Positions 34,959 to 44,394 are shown, counted from the first letter of the stretch. The stretch is DNA of 64,000 bases from JAYRWD01 sp041918255 (GCA_041918255.1 JAYRWD010000062.1:62001-126000); one strand, 5' to 3'. Translations and numbers: made by a program. The notes: generated by a model from the letters alone, not told the origin.

Positions 34959-36506
34959 TTAATCTTTCTCGATATTAAGGTGTATGCTATAGAGTCTCTT
35001 GAGTGGAGATGTTGTTGCGGTTTCTTGGGAGTCTTGTATTAACAAAAGCACTTCACTATTGTCGCTCAACATATATACATCCGTTCCTTGGGTCTGGATG
35101 ACCCTGTCATTTAGAAGTTGATATTTATTTGTTCCCTTTCGATCGATTATATAAATAGCGTATGATTGCTCTATTAAATTTGAATCGACTTTTTGATTGA
35201 CTAGAATGACATGAGTATTTGAATTGCTCCAGAATGCTTTTTGTGTAGATCTATCATAATTATCAACAATTGTACTTATAGAAATATCTAGGTCGTCATT
35301 AATTTTGTTTTGATCTACAGTAAATGAATATAATTTTTTTTCTCCATTTTTAGTAAACAAAACCCCATTTCCATCTCTCGTGTAAGAAATTATTTCAATA
35401 TTTTTGCCAATTTCTTTAATGAAGCTTGCTTTCAAATTCAAATAGAAGGCACTGGTCTTTGTTTGAACGATGAGATTATTGGCATTTATTTTATCAATAT
35501 ACAAGGTTGTAATATCAGCTGGGAGTTTTGTGTTCTCAAGTAAAACAGGCGTTTTAGTTTCATCTCTGTATCGTATATGAACGTTTGATAGGCGATCATA
35601 TAATAAAACTTCATCCCCATTTATGGCAAATATGGGCAGTTGCTTGGGATGAAAGTCAATCGTGACAAGCTTTGCATTGCTTAGGATTAGCTCCCCTACA
35701 AAATTATCTTGAGAAATAATAACTGAAGACGAACCTTTGAACCAATCAAAATGTTCTGGAGTAAATCCAAGAAGTCTTTCCAGTGAAAGTAGAGAAATTT
35801 TTGAAGGACTAGTTGTTTGGTTTTCAGTATTAAAAATATAAAGGGGAGTATTTGTCCCACTCAGAATGAATTTTTGATTGTCTGGTGATGGTACAATGAA
35901 ATATTCATGGGAGTTGATCACTTGTGATACCTCTTCGGTTAGATTTAGCAATTTTTCTGGCACAGGGACTGCGTTAGTTAGAAGATTCGAGGGGGGGTTT
36001 AATTGAAGCCTAAAGATACCTTTATCTATGCCATTCGAGGCTTTAGTGACCACATAATAGGCATAATCTCCATTTGTGGAAAAGAAGATTTTATCAATAT
36101 TCACTTCTTCAAGTTTTGAGGTCACGAGCGGATTTGAGGGTGAAAAAAGAGGCGAAATATCGGTAATTACGGCTGGTATTACTTCGATAGACGTAGTCCA
36201 GTCATTATATCCCGTTGCTGAAAGGATGATAGTATATTGACCAGGGGGAATGTCGCGTATTATAAAGTCTTCGAGCTGTTGTATTTGATTATTTAACGTA
36301 ACTTTTAAATCTGAGTTTGTGATTTGATTTGTATTAATTCTAATTCCACCAAGTTGAGTTATTAGTTCTACATTTTCGGTGTTGTTTTGAAAAAGCACCT
36401 TCCAGTTTATTTGTTTGATGCCATTTGCGGACATCAATGCCCATGTTAAAAAAAGTATAAAGAATATAATACTAACCGAAACTGGGATTAATCTGTTTCT
36501 TTTCAT
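34959..36506 (-). CDS. membrane-anchored PEGA-domain protein
   Basis: The product (515 residues from the ATG at 36506; a TTG at 36521 is possible) has an N-terminal membrane anchor (about 8-28), a PEGA-type beta domain (about 45-110: LEDFIIRDIPPGQYTIILSATGYNDW), and a long C-terminal region with repeated beta strands (repeating SxDGxY-like turns such as FFSTNGDYAYYV and YTRDGNGVLFTK), suggesting a WD40/TolB-like propeller. It probably acts outside the membrane as a binding or wall-associated protein. It diverges from mreB at 36614. No enzyme motif is seen. Confidence 0.7.
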   Translation of the reverse strand: MKRNRLIPVSVSIIFFILFLTWALMSANGIKQINWKVLFQNNTENVELITQLGGIRINTNQITNSDLKVTLNNQIQQLEDFIIRDIPPGQYTIILSATGYNDWTTSIEVIPAVITDISPLFSPSNPLVTSKLEEVNIDKIFFSTNGDYAYYVVTKASNGIDKGIFRLQLNPPSNLLTNAVPVPEKLLNLTEEVSQVINSHEYFIVPSPDNQKFILSGTNTPLYIFNTENQTTSPSKISLLSLERLLGFTPEHFDWFKGSSSVIISQDNFVGELILSNAKLVTIDFHPKQLPIFAINGDEVLLYDRLSNVHIRYRDETKTPVLLENTKLPADITTLYIDKINANNLIVQTKTSAFYLNLKASFIKEIGKNIEIISYTRDGNGVLFTKNGEKKLYSFTVDQNKINDDLDISISTIVDNYDRSTQKAFWSNSNTHVILVNQKVDSNLIEQSYAIYIIDRKGTNKYQLLNDRVIQTQGTDVYMLSDNSEVLLLIQDSQETATTSPLKRLYSIHLNIEKD

Positions 36507-36613
36507 TAAATTTGAGTTCAATACGGCCTTTATTATATTGTATTTCTTAGTTCATAAGAAGTCGAGTATAATAAACCTGAATCCAGAGTATAGTTTATTA
36601 TAATCCATAATCG

Positions 36614-37633
36614 GTGTATAACCTGATTTTGAGACAAAGAATAGCAATTGACTTAGGAACAGCGAATTCGCTTGTGTTCTTGGAAGGTAAGGGTATCGTG
36701 TTGAATGAGCCTACCGTTCTTGCTTATTCAGTGAAAGATAGGAAAGTCATTGCTGTTGGTACAAATGCAAAACAGATGATTGGAAAATCACCGCGTGGAA
36801 TTGAAGTTAAACGCCCACTAAAGCAGGGCGTGATTGCGAGTTATAAATTTACACAAGCACTACTACGATATCTTATTCGGACCAGTCTGGGTCGGTATAG
36901 GATTTTTAAGCCCGATGTTATGATTGCTGTGCCGGCTGGTTTGACAAGTGTAGAGGAGAGGGCAGTGATGGAAGCGGCTCGAACAGCTGGAGTATCAAAA
37001 GTATATCTTCTTCCCGAACCATTAGCAGCGGCTATTGGAGCCCATATACCAATTAGCAGTTCAGAGGGTAATATGATAATTAATATGGGTGGAGGTACAT
37101 CCGAGATAGCTGTTATTTCGTTAAATGGACTTGTTCAATACGAGTCAAAACGACTTGCTGGTGATGCTATTAATCAAACCCTACAGGCGTTCCTCAAGAA
37201 GAAGTATAATCTCGAGGTAGGAGAGTTAATGGCTGAACAGGTTAAAATTAATATTGGAGCGGCGATTCCTTTAGATAATCCGATTGGTATGTTGGTTAGG
37301 GGTAGAAATACGATTACAGGTCAACCATACGGTATCGAATTAAGTTCAAATGAAATAATGTTGCCAATAACTAGTGTTTTGAATGAAATTATTGCTTCAG
37401 TAAAAAATGTACTTGAAAAAACACCACCTGAACTTGCCTCGGATATTGTCGATAGAGGGGTAGTGCTGTCTGGTGGTACAGCTCTAATTCGGGGCATAGA
37501 CAATTTCTTTGCCGATGCTCTAGGTGTCCCGGCTCATGTTGTTGAGAATCCTCTTACTGCTGTGGTTGAAGGTGTAGCCGCATCGCTAAATTACATTGAT
37601 CTTCTAAACACCTCTCTTAGCTGGAAAGACTAA
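36614..37633 (+). CDS. mreB: MreB-like actin homologue 1
   Basis: The 339-residue product has the actin-fold nucleotide motifs of MreB: IAIDLGTANSLVFLEGKG (phosphate 1), MMINMGGGTSEIAVIS-like phosphate 2 (INMGGGTSEIAV), LPEPLAAAIGA and VLSGGTALIRGIDNF (adenosine motif). MreB filaments guide lateral wall synthesis. Phosphate 2 reads NMGGGTSE rather than DIGGGTTD, replacing the Asp, which may slow hydrolysis. It starts with GTG at 36614 and is separate from the second copy at 46457, which lies next to the PBP2 gene. Confidence 0.9.
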   Translation: MYNLILRQRIAIDLGTANSLVFLEGKGIVLNEPTVLAYSVKDRKVIAVGTNAKQMIGKSPRGIEVKRPLKQGVIASYKFTQALLRYLIRTSLGRYRIFKPDVMIAVPAGLTSVEERAVMEAARTAGVSKVYLLPEPLAAAIGAHIPISSSEGNMIINMGGGTSEIAVISLNGLVQYESKRLAGDAINQTLQAFLKKKYNLEVGELMAEQVKINIGAAIPLDNPIGMLVRGRNTITGQPYGIELSSNEIMLPITSVLNEIIASVKNVLEKTPPELASDIVDRGVVLSGGTALIRGIDNFFADALGVPAHVVENPLTAVVEGVAASLNYIDLLNTSLSWKD

Positions 37634-37685
37634 AGGTGGCCTTCAGAATTGGGAGAAGGATCTGAATTCTGCTACTTGTAAAATT

Positions 37686-40163
37686 TTACAAATTAAGTTC
37701 GATAAATTTTTTAAGTTCGTCAATGCTTATTAATGGATGAATTAGATTAGCCTCACTAAAACTTCTTAATTCAGGTATATTTGCCTTTCCATTAAATATA
37801 TGGTCCATATCTTTAGGATTTTGAAGTAAATCCTGTGCAATATTAATTGCCCAACCGAAATATTGGTCTTTAGTAAATGCCCCTGGCTTTGAGGTATCAC
37901 TTAGCCCTCGTTTAACTCGTACAGCATAATTAAACGCTCCTATTGGATTTATTCCATTACGTATAATCTCTTTTGCAACCTCGGCGAATGAATTTTGTAA
38001 TGCTTGATCAATGGCGGAGTAGAGGATAGCTGGTCGAAACATCACAAATTCCCCATTAGATACATATTTCATAATTGTTGCGAGCCCTTCTTCGGTTTTT
38101 ATATAACCCTTGGTTCCAAGGCGCAAGATTTTGTATTGTTGTTTTGCTCCATTTGAGGATCGAAGAAGGTGCACTAGGACTTCGTGAGCTATCATTGCTT
38201 TCAGGCTGTTTTGCGTCCATTTGATTTTACGGTTAATTATTATTGTCCCGCTTCTGAAAAGAGTTCTGGCCCTAGACGTCTTATGGTTATTAAAATTACT
38301 TAGAATAAATAGACTTGGATCCAGACCATATTCTGCAAAAATCTTCTCTACAGCTGTTTCAAGTTCTCTTGGTTTCAGTATCTTTGAAGTATCTCTCGGA
38401 GTACCATCCGTGTTTTGTTGTGAATATTCGTTTATTAAATTTTTAGCTGCTTTTATGTATTTTAGCTTTGGGCTACCGAAAAGTCTAATTGATTTTGTGC
38501 TAAAACTATCTTGGTCGCGACCTATTTCTTCGACAAGATATATTTTACGTTTTGTCTCTTCAATTAGGTCGGAGTAGAGTTCTCCAAGCGCGTTATTCTC
38601 TGGATTTAAATGGTTTAATCTTTCAACTAGGGCGTCGGGATTAAATTTGATGGGATTATATTTGAATTGTGGATTATATTCAAAATTTGACTTCATGAAT
38701 TTTGTTTTCTCTTCCTCTAAGTTGTTAGGAACTAAATTTGGGATAATTATGATCTCTCCATTTATTTCCTCTAGTTCTTTGTTTAAAAGCTTTAGAGAGC
38801 TTTTGGGTAGATTTACGGAAAAAGGACCAAATGGGGCTTCTTCTTTTAGATTTATGGGACGTTTGATGTCAATGATAAAGTTTGATAAATCTTTTCTACC
38901 TATAACTACCTTATAACCTTTGTAGGGATGACTTACTATACGACAGTCTGAGGAAAGATCTTGTGTCCCGAGCCTTAGGTTGATAGTCTCAATCTTATAT
39001 TCACCTTCGGGTATCGGCTCGGCTATTAGTTTTAATTCAATTGCACTTTGTGAATCAATAATTGTTGTTCTCCTGCTGGTGTCTATCAGCGCTAGTGAAT
39101 TTAACTTAATGCCGGTTTCCGATATTAATCTTACAGGCATTATATTTGATATCATCTCTTTTCCGGATATACGTTCAATTCTATCTTCAACTTCCCCCCC
39201 AAATAGATCTTTTCCAAGGCGAATCCCTTGATCTATGTTTTTTATCTTTATTTTTTTGACCTGATCGAGCCTTTCGCTAAGACCTGACCTGTTAACTATT
39301 TGAATTGAAAGTCCAGGCTTTGAATTTATTTCAACTACCATTGGCCCCCTTTCCTGATCGATCAAAAAATCGATGGCAACGAATTTGAGTTTACTTGCAA
39401 TTTGTGTTTTGATTGCGTTTCTAAGTATGGTATTCCAAAAAGGGATGTGTAATCCTTGATAGGGAAGTTGGGTACCTGGAACATATGTGATCGGAAATCC
39501 TCTTCCTTCATTACCTTTACCATAGGTGGATGTTGTAGTAATTCCACTTGCGATATCGATGCCAGTACCGACTGCCCCTATGGCCATATTCGCTTTTCCC
39601 AGGGACTCTTTAGTAGGGAAACGAATATATGCCATTACTGGGACTTTATTAAAGACGATGATCCTTACATCTGGCGCACCTTTGAATGTATAGTTTTTGA
39701 GATCTTTGTGTGTCCTGATGCGTTCTTCGAAAAAGACTTGATCATTTTGATATTCTTTTGGCGCAAATCGACCTTCAAGGATTTCACTAGCTAGACCTTT
39801 AAGTTCAGGTATATCGGCCTTTGATTTATCAGCCTTGATCCACCTTCCTTCACGATCTCTGTTATAAAAAATTTCTATCCCATATCCTTGGACACCATGA
39901 ACAGGTTTTAGGACAAAGCTATTTGGTAGACTATTCCAATTGAATGTTTCCAGCTCTTTCTGAGTTCTGATTATTCCTAACAATTTAGGATTCGAAATTC
40001 CATTTGTAATTAGCATTCTTTTTGTCTTCAGCTTATTATTGGCTATGGAACGACCATCCGAACTGCTATACTTTTTGATGTATAAAAGATTGCGGGAATT
40101 TTGACCTAGAACTTTTTTTCTATTTTGTAATATCCTCAATATCTTCATGTTGTTCTTGTTCAA
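37686..40163 (-). CDS. ATP-grasp ligase fused to a QEGLA-type metalloprotease domain
   Basis: The 825-residue protein joins two modules. Residues about 45-310 form an ATP-grasp ligase of the alpha-L-glutamate ligase-like/sugar-transfer-associated type (FVLKPVHGVQGYGI, APDVRIIVFNKVPVMAY, FVAIDFLIDQERGPMVVEINSKPG). The C-terminal part (about 585-825) carries HEVLVH (660-665) and TEEGLA (690-695), the HExxxH plus EGLA hallmark of the DUF1704/flavohaemoglobin-modulating QEGLA family, now considered metallocarboxypeptidase-like. The 310-580 linker is partly beta-rich. Known relatives form peptide-like bonds (ATP-grasp) or trim peptides (QEGLA), so a make-and-trim function is an inference. It overlaps the upstream membrane gene by 44 bases (29 if the ATG at 40148 is used). 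Confidence 0.75.
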   Translation of the reverse strand: MNKNNMKILRILQNRKKVLGQNSRNLLYIKKYSSSDGRSIANNKLKTKRMLITNGISNPKLLGIIRTQKELETFNWNSLPNSFVLKPVHGVQGYGIEIFYNRDREGRWIKADKSKADIPELKGLASEILEGRFAPKEYQNDQVFFEERIRTHKDLKNYTFKGAPDVRIIVFNKVPVMAYIRFPTKESLGKANMAIGAVGTGIDIASGITTTSTYGKGNEGRGFPITYVPGTQLPYQGLHIPFWNTILRNAIKTQIASKLKFVAIDFLIDQERGPMVVEINSKPGLSIQIVNRSGLSERLDQVKKIKIKNIDQGIRLGKDLFGGEVEDRIERISGKEMISNIMPVRLISETGIKLNSLALIDTSRRTTIIDSQSAIELKLIAEPIPEGEYKIETINLRLGTQDLSSDCRIVSHPYKGYKVVIGRKDLSNFIIDIKRPINLKEEAPFGPFSVNLPKSSLKLLNKELEEINGEIIIIPNLVPNNLEEEKTKFMKSNFEYNPQFKYNPIKFNPDALVERLNHLNPENNALGELYSDLIEETKRKIYLVEEIGRDQDSFSTKSIRLFGSPKLKYIKAAKNLINEYSQQNTDGTPRDTSKILKPRELETAVEKIFAEYGLDPSLFILSNFNNHKTSRARTLFRSGTIIINRKIKWTQNSLKAMIAHEVLVHLLRSSNGAKQQYKILRLGTKGYIKTEEGLATIMKYVSNGEFVMFRPAILYSAIDQALQNSFAEVAKEIIRNGINPIGAFNYAVRVKRGLSDTSKPGAFTKDQYFGWAINIAQDLLQNPKDMDHIFNGKANIPELRSFSEANLIHPLISIDELKKFIELNL

Positions 40164-40839
40164 GTATTTCTTTGAAGCGGAGTATCTCTAGGATTCTTAA
40201 GCCGGTGTATTTCGAAATGATCCAATTTAAGACAATGGCTACTAAAGAGATGAAGGGATAGTAAAGTAATAAATCTTCGAATTTGCTCCAAGAGATTAGT
40301 ATGTGAGCAATGCTTGCTGTTATAAAGACTTCGATTATGTGCGCAAGAATTGTTTTAACTCTCCCGTGGGCGAACCCCGAGATCATATTTTCGCAGATTA
40401 TGACAAGCAAGATAATATATTCTGGTCTAAATAAGTTTAGTACATAATCTTGTAATGAAATAGCGATCAATAATAAGAGGAGTAGTGAGATTAGTAATGA
40501 AATGAGTGATATAGAAACTTGCGTCATGTAGTGCATTCTAAACCCTTTTATAAATTTGAATATGTTTACTGATACAAGGGATGCACCAGAAAAGAGTATA
40601 AAAGTATATGCAAATTCATTAGATATTCCCAGATTTTGTTCGACCGTGAAAAATTCGAATCTAGTCGAGTAGAGAATATAAAAAACCGCTAGAGTTACTG
40701 AAAAGCCCAATAGCTTAAACCCAACTATATATTTAAAAAAGTTAACAATATTTAGAAATATTGGTAAGAATAATAATAAGAGTATAGTTGTTTTATCTAC
40801 TCCGCCAGAAAGTAGAAATTCTATTAAATTATTAAACAT
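40120..40839 (-). CDS. multi-pass membrane protein (7TM type) partner of the ATP-grasp fusion
   Basis: The 239-residue protein has about six or seven hydrophobic helices and a short acidic C-terminal tail (EQEQHEDIED). In other bacteria an alpha-L-glutamate ligase-like ATP-grasp gene sits next to a transglutaminase-7TM gene, and this protein resembles the 7TM half (GYKLLGFSVTLAV-like opening helix and AHGRVKTILAHIIEV). The transglutaminase domain is absent. Overlap with the next gene suggests coupled translation. Assignment rests on context and topology. Confidence 0.6.
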   Translation of the reverse strand: MFNNLIEFLLSGGVDKTTILLLLFLPIFLNIVNFFKYIVGFKLLGFSVTLAVFYILYSTRFEFFTVEQNLGISNEFAYTFILFSGASLVSVNIFKFIKGFRMHYMTQVSISLISLLISLLLLLLIAISLQDYVLNLFRPEYIILLVIICENMISGFAHGRVKTILAHIIEVFITASIAHILISWSKFEDLLLYYPFISLVAIVLNWIISKYTGLRILEILRFKEILEQEQHEDIEDITK

Positions 40840-40896
40840 AGCGGATTTGATGAGAATTTAGTCATGCAGATTATATATTGTTGCGTATAAATACAA

Positions 40897-40937
40897 AAGG
40901 TTCCATCCTAAATTCAACATAATCAGAATGGAACCTT
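40897..40937 (-). terminator. terminator of the rplJ-rplL transcript
   Basis: On the minus strand AAGGTTCCAT pairs perfectly with ATGGAACCTT (10 bp) around a 21-base loop, followed by TTGTATTT. It lies 31 bases after the rplL stop. Confidence 0.7.
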
Positions 40938-40967
40938 AGAAATAATAATTTTCGGCTTTTAATCGAC

Positions 40968-41402
40968 TTATTTCAATTCAACCTTCCCGCCAGCCTCTTC
41001 TACTTCTTTCTTTATCTTCTCAGCCTCTTCTTTCATAACAGCCTCTTTCAGAGTCTTAGGTGTAGATTCAACTAGTTCTTTTGCCTCTTTTAGTCCTAAT
41101 CCCGTAATTGCTTTGACGACTTTTATTACTTGGATCTTATTTCCGCCAGATTCGGTAAGCACAACGTCAAAGTTTGTTTTCTCTTCTTCTGGCTGATTAT
41201 TCCCTGTTTGGGGGGTAGCCATAACTGTCGCTGCTGGCATAGATGCAGATACGCCAAACTTCTCTTCTAGTGCTTTCACGAGTTCGGAAAGTTCTAGCAC
41301 AGTCATCTTTTCAAGCATTTCGGCAATTTTCTTTGTGTCGCCAGTTAATTCTGTTGTAGAATCGACTTTAGGTGTGTCTGTTTTTTTTGTATCGTCGGTC
41401 AT
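40968..41402 (-). CDS. rplL: 50S ribosomal protein L7/L12
   Basis: The 144-residue protein has the N-terminal dimerisation helices (KKIAEMLEKMTVLELSELVKALEEKFGV), a flexible linker (AATVMATPQTGNNQPEEE) and the C-terminal globular domain (KTNFDVVLTESGGNKIQVIKVVKAITGLGLKEAKELVE), which recruits translation factors. A 25-residue Thr/Asp/Lys-rich N-terminal extension precedes the usual start. It is the last gene of the L11-L1-L10-L7/L12 block. Confidence 0.96.
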   Translation of the reverse strand: MTDDTKKTDTPKVDSTTELTGDTKKIAEMLEKMTVLELSELVKALEEKFGVSASMPAATVMATPQTGNNQPEEEKTNFDVVLTESGGNKIQVIKVVKAITGLGLKEAKELVESTPKTLKEAVMKEEAEKIKKEVEEAGGKVELK

Positions 41403-41447
41403 AATTTTATTAAATAAATTATATAAATTAATTGAGTTAATAATTTT

Positions 41448-41978
41448 TTAGGCAACATTTGTTTTTTGTTCTTGAATAGCGTTTAAAACAAAAAGTATTT
41501 TTCTGATATTTCCAGCTAAAACGTTAACAAAAGCACTAATTGGTGCTTTCATAGTTGCAAGAGCTTGAGAAAGCAGTATTTCGCGACTAGGTAAGGAGGC
41601 AAGACTAGCTATTTGCTCTCCCGTTAAGATATTTTGATCCATGTAGCCGAAACAAATCAACATTTTGTCTTTATGTAGGTCAATATAATCTTTGATGATT
41701 TTTGCAGATTCAACCATTTTTTCAGATGAAAATACTACCGCTTTTGACTTGTTCAAATTGTCTGAGAGTGGTAAACCTTTCTTCTCAAGTGCCATTTGAA
41801 ATAGGCGAGTCTTAACAATACTGAAACTAGACCCAAGATCGTAAAGGGCCATTTTAAGTGAGTTAGCATCATTTGCGGAGATAGCCTGCGTCTCAAGTAC
41901 AAAGACTGCTTGGGCATTATCCAATCTTTCTATATATTTTTTTAGAATCAGTTCTTTCTGTTTTCTGGTTCTAGCCAT
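41448..41978 (-). CDS. rplJ: 50S ribosomal protein L10
   Basis: The 176-residue protein matches L10, which holds L7/L12 dimers on the ribosome stalk: RTRKQKELILKKYIERLDNAQAVFVLE, LKMALYDLGSSFSIVKTRLFQMALEKKGL and the C-terminal helix for L12 binding (PISAFVNVLAGNIRKILFVLNAIQEQK). It is preceded by an L10-type leader and followed by rplL after 45 bases. Confidence 0.95.
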   Translation of the reverse strand: MARTRKQKELILKKYIERLDNAQAVFVLETQAISANDANSLKMALYDLGSSFSIVKTRLFQMALEKKGLPLSDNLNKSKAVVFSSEKMVESAKIIKDYIDLHKDKMLICFGYMDQNILTGEQIASLASLPSREILLSQALATMKAPISAFVNVLAGNIRKILFVLNAIQEQKTNVA

Positions 41979-42150
41979 AATAATTGATTTTTAATCGAAA
42001 TAAGATAGTTTATGAGTTTTAGTCCAAAATGATGCGAGTTAGACTTTATTTTTATGAAATTATGATTAAGGAATTATTTATTTCCTTACTAACCAATACT
42101 TGAAGGGGAATAATCAAATTTGGCAGTCGTTGCCGTATATGGTTTTTCCC

Positions 42151-42190
42151 ACCTCGGTTAGTCTTATTTGTTTCTGCTAACTGTCTTCGA
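42151..42190 (-). promoter_or_regulatory. L10 leader (ribosomal-protein autoregulatory element)
   Basis: On the minus strand the 242-base gap before rplJ contains CGAAGACAGTTAG ... CTAACCGAGGT, with GTTAG/CTAAC pairing. This matches the conserved GAAGACAG...CCGAGG kink-turn core of the L10 leader, where the L10-L12 complex binds its own mRNA. The remainder of the gap is A+T-rich with a small hairpin (GGAATAA...TTATTTCC-like). Confidence 0.72.
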
Positions 42191-42220
42191 TGGACGTGTT
42201 TGTTTATTATAACTCTTTTC

Positions 42221-42925
42221 TTATGCCTTTTTCAATAGTTGAGTGATGTCCACCTTTATAGCTGGACCCATTGTAGCGCATAGAATAATATTTCGAAATC
42301 GATTAGGTCCAAATTGTTTTGTCTCGTCGGCAACTTCTTCGAGAAGGGCTTTTACATTGTCCATGAGATCAACCTCGGATTGACTCAATTTGCCTACTTT
42401 AGTTTTAACAGACATTTGTTCGTCAACTTTGGAGTCCATCTTGCCGGCTTTATAGCTTTTGACAGCTTTAGAGATATCGGTAGTTACGGTGCCGTTTTTA
42501 GGATTGGGCATGAGACCTTTTGGTCCAAGATCTTTACCTAGTTTAGCAAGCCGGGGCATCATCTCAGGGGTAGCTATTAATACATCAAAAGAGATTTTGC
42601 CTTCTTGAATCTGATTAATTAGCTCGTCAGCCCCTACAATATCTGCGCCATTTGCTTCAGCATCTTTTTGCTCTTTAGAACCTTCGGTTGTGATGACCGC
42701 AACTACTTTAGATGTTTGTGAAGCTTGATTGGGTAAGACAACACTTCCTCTAATAGTGGTATTCTTATGTTTGGCGGGAATATTAAGATTTATTGCAATA
42801 TCCAGGCTTCCATCAAATTTGCTGTATGAAGTTGCTTTTGCAAGTTTTACAGCCTCCTCAATGCTATATATCTTCATGGGATCAATCGCAGTTATTGCCT
42901 TTTTATATTTTTTTGAGCGTGACAT
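42221..42925 (-). CDS. rplA: 50S ribosomal protein L1
   Basis: The 234-residue protein shows L1 hallmarks: KKYKKAITAIDPMKIYSIEEAVKLAK, FDGSLDIAINLN, IRGSVVLPN, ATPEMMPRLAKLGKDLGPKGLMPNPKNGTV. L1 binds 23S rRNA at the exit-site stalk and can repress its own operon. Its presence excludes those CPR lineages reported to lack uL1. It follows rplK in the conserved order. Confidence 0.96.
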   Translation of the reverse strand: MSRSKKYKKAITAIDPMKIYSIEEAVKLAKATSYSKFDGSLDIAINLNIPAKHKNTTIRGSVVLPNQASQTSKVVAVITTEGSKEQKDAEANGADIVGADELINQIQEGKISFDVLIATPEMMPRLAKLGKDLGPKGLMPNPKNGTVTTDISKAVKSYKAGKMDSKVDEQMSVKTKVGKLSQSEVDLMDNVKALLEEVADETKQFGPNRFRNIILCATMGPAIKVDITQLLKKA

Positions 42926-42993
42926 GGTTGTTTAAATAAAAAATTAACCTCCTATCCCCTTGAAATTGGGAATAGTACTTTCGGTTGTAATTT

Positions 42994-43416
42994 TTAGACT
43001 ATTTCTAGACCCATACTTTTAGCGGTACCTTCGACTATTGCTATGGCAGATTCAATTCGTTTAGTGTTCAAGTAACTCATCTTTTGCTCGGCGATTTGTT
43101 TGATCTGGGTACGACTAATCTTACCCACTTTTTGGGTATTAGGGGTTGCCGAACCTTTGCTTAGACCTATTGCTTTCCGGATTAAATTTGCAACAGGTAT
43201 TCCCATTAATTGGATAGTGAATGAATTGTCTTTGAAAACTGTTAATTTGCAACGTACTTCAAATCCCATTAAGTCTTTAGTCATATCATTAAAGCGGGTG
43301 CAAAAATCCTGAATCGGTACTCCATGTTGACCTAGAGCTGGTCCAATGGGCGGGGCAGGGGTTGCTCGTCCTGCCTCTATTTGTAGTTTCATAACAGTTT
43401 TAATTTCTTTTGCCAT
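42994..43416 (-). CDS. rplK: 50S ribosomal protein L11
   Basis: The 140-residue protein has the L11 signature KLQIEAGRATPAPPIGPALGQHGV and the C-terminal RNA-binding domain (KVGKISRTQIKQIAEQKM, GTAKSMGLEI), which binds the GTPase centre of 23S rRNA. It is of normal length and follows nusG after 28 bases. Confidence 0.96.
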   Translation of the reverse strand: MAKEIKTVMKLQIEAGRATPAPPIGPALGQHGVPIQDFCTRFNDMTKDLMGFEVRCKLTVFKDNSFTIQLMGIPVANLIRKAIGLSKGSATPNTQKVGKISRTQIKQIAEQKMSYLNTKRIESAIAIVEGTAKSMGLEIV

Positions 43417-43444
43417 TTTGAAAATTTATAATTTGAATTTAGAC

Positions 43445-43999
43445 TTATTCTGTAACTCTTTTGACGCTGAGCAAGTCAAGCACGGTCGGGGTTTCTTGGC
43501 CGAAGACCGAGAGAAGCACTTTTACCTGCCCTTTGTTTTCATTAATCTCGCTAATGCTACCCATGAAATCGGTGAATGGACCATCTGTGACTTTGACTGT
43601 ATCACCTACCTCAAGCGATGTTTGATAGGTAGGTTGTTTTATCTTCATAAAAGACATTATGCCTTTTACCTCACTCTCATCTAATGGTGTGGGTTTTTTC
43701 TCGATTCCAATAAATCCAGTTACTCCTTGTGTATTTCGGACAACATGCCAGGTTTTATCGTTTAAAACCATGTGTACCAATATGTATCCAGGTAGAAATT
43801 TTTCTTGGATGGTTTTTTTCTTACCCGCTTTGATGATAATCTGCTCATTTGTAGGCACAATGAGTTCGGTTATTTGTTCTTCGAGACTATTTGCCTTGAT
43901 TCTTTGCGTAATATTATTTACAACCGTATTCTCTTGACCTGCGTATGATTTGAGTACATACCATTTAAGTTCGGTGTTATTAGTAGCTTGTGAATCCAT
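43445..43999 (-). CDS. nusG: transcription elongation/antitermination factor NusG
   Basis: The product has the NGN domain (KWYVLKSYAGQENTVVNNI, FLPGYILVHMVLND, VRNTQGVTGFIG) and a C-terminal KOW domain (VGDTVKVTDGPFTDFMGSI). It binds RNA polymerase and Rho or S10; rho is also in the window. I chose the ATG at 43999 (MDSQATNN), which leaves 10 bases after secE. An ATG at 44029 would add 10 residues and overlap secE. Confidence 0.93.
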   Translation of the reverse strand: MDSQATNNTELKWYVLKSYAGQENTVVNNITQRIKANSLEEQITELIVPTNEQIIIKAGKKKTIQEKFLPGYILVHMVLNDKTWHVVRNTQGVTGFIGIEKKPTPLDESEVKGIMSFMKIKQPTYQTSLEVGDTVKVTDGPFTDFMGSISEINENKGQVKVLLSVFGQETPTVLDLLSVKRVTE

Positions 44000-44009
44000 G
44001 TTTATTTGG

Positions 44010-44312
44010 TTAAATATTTTGATTTTCATCTACCACAGATCCAGTACCACTTGGATTATTATTCTCAGGGTTGCTGATCTGGTCGTTTACCGGCTTTATA
44101 ATTAAATTTCGAAAACAAGCGATAGCATTTTTTTCTGGCAAACATTGCACCAGCGCACCCCTAGTTTTGATAATGAATATATCAAGAAGGGCTACTGCTA
44201 GGGCTGTGGCTAATAAAAATAGTATTATATTCCAACTATAACGTACCACTTCTTCTCGTTTTAGCCACTCAACTTTCTTCATTTCATCCAAAATGGATCG
44301 AAAGAAATCCAT
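44010..44312 (-). CDS. secE: preprotein translocase subunit SecE
   Basis: The product has the SecE core: an amphipathic helix (FFRSILDEMKKVEWLKREEV) and one membrane span (IILFLLATALAVALLDIFII). It clamps SecY in the translocon. A hydrophilic C-terminal extension of about 45 residues (with Asn/Ser/Pro) is longer than usual. The ATG at 44312 is preferred to an upstream TTG at 44324. Confidence 0.92.
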   Translation of the reverse strand: MDFFRSILDEMKKVEWLKREEVVRYSWNIILFLLATALAVALLDIFIIKTRGALVQCLPEKNAIACFRNLIIKPVNDQISNPENNNPSGTGSVVDENQNI

Positions 44313-44394
44313 AATAGTTTTCAATACTTCGTTTTAATAATTTTATTTAAACTTTTTAAGAAAGAATTATAGCATCCTTACTAGAATTTCAGAG

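Noticed and set aside
37686..40163. Several plus-strand frames of 80-118 codons inside the ATP-grasp-QEGLA gene
   Set aside because: They are shadows of a long gene with clear family motifs on the minus strand.
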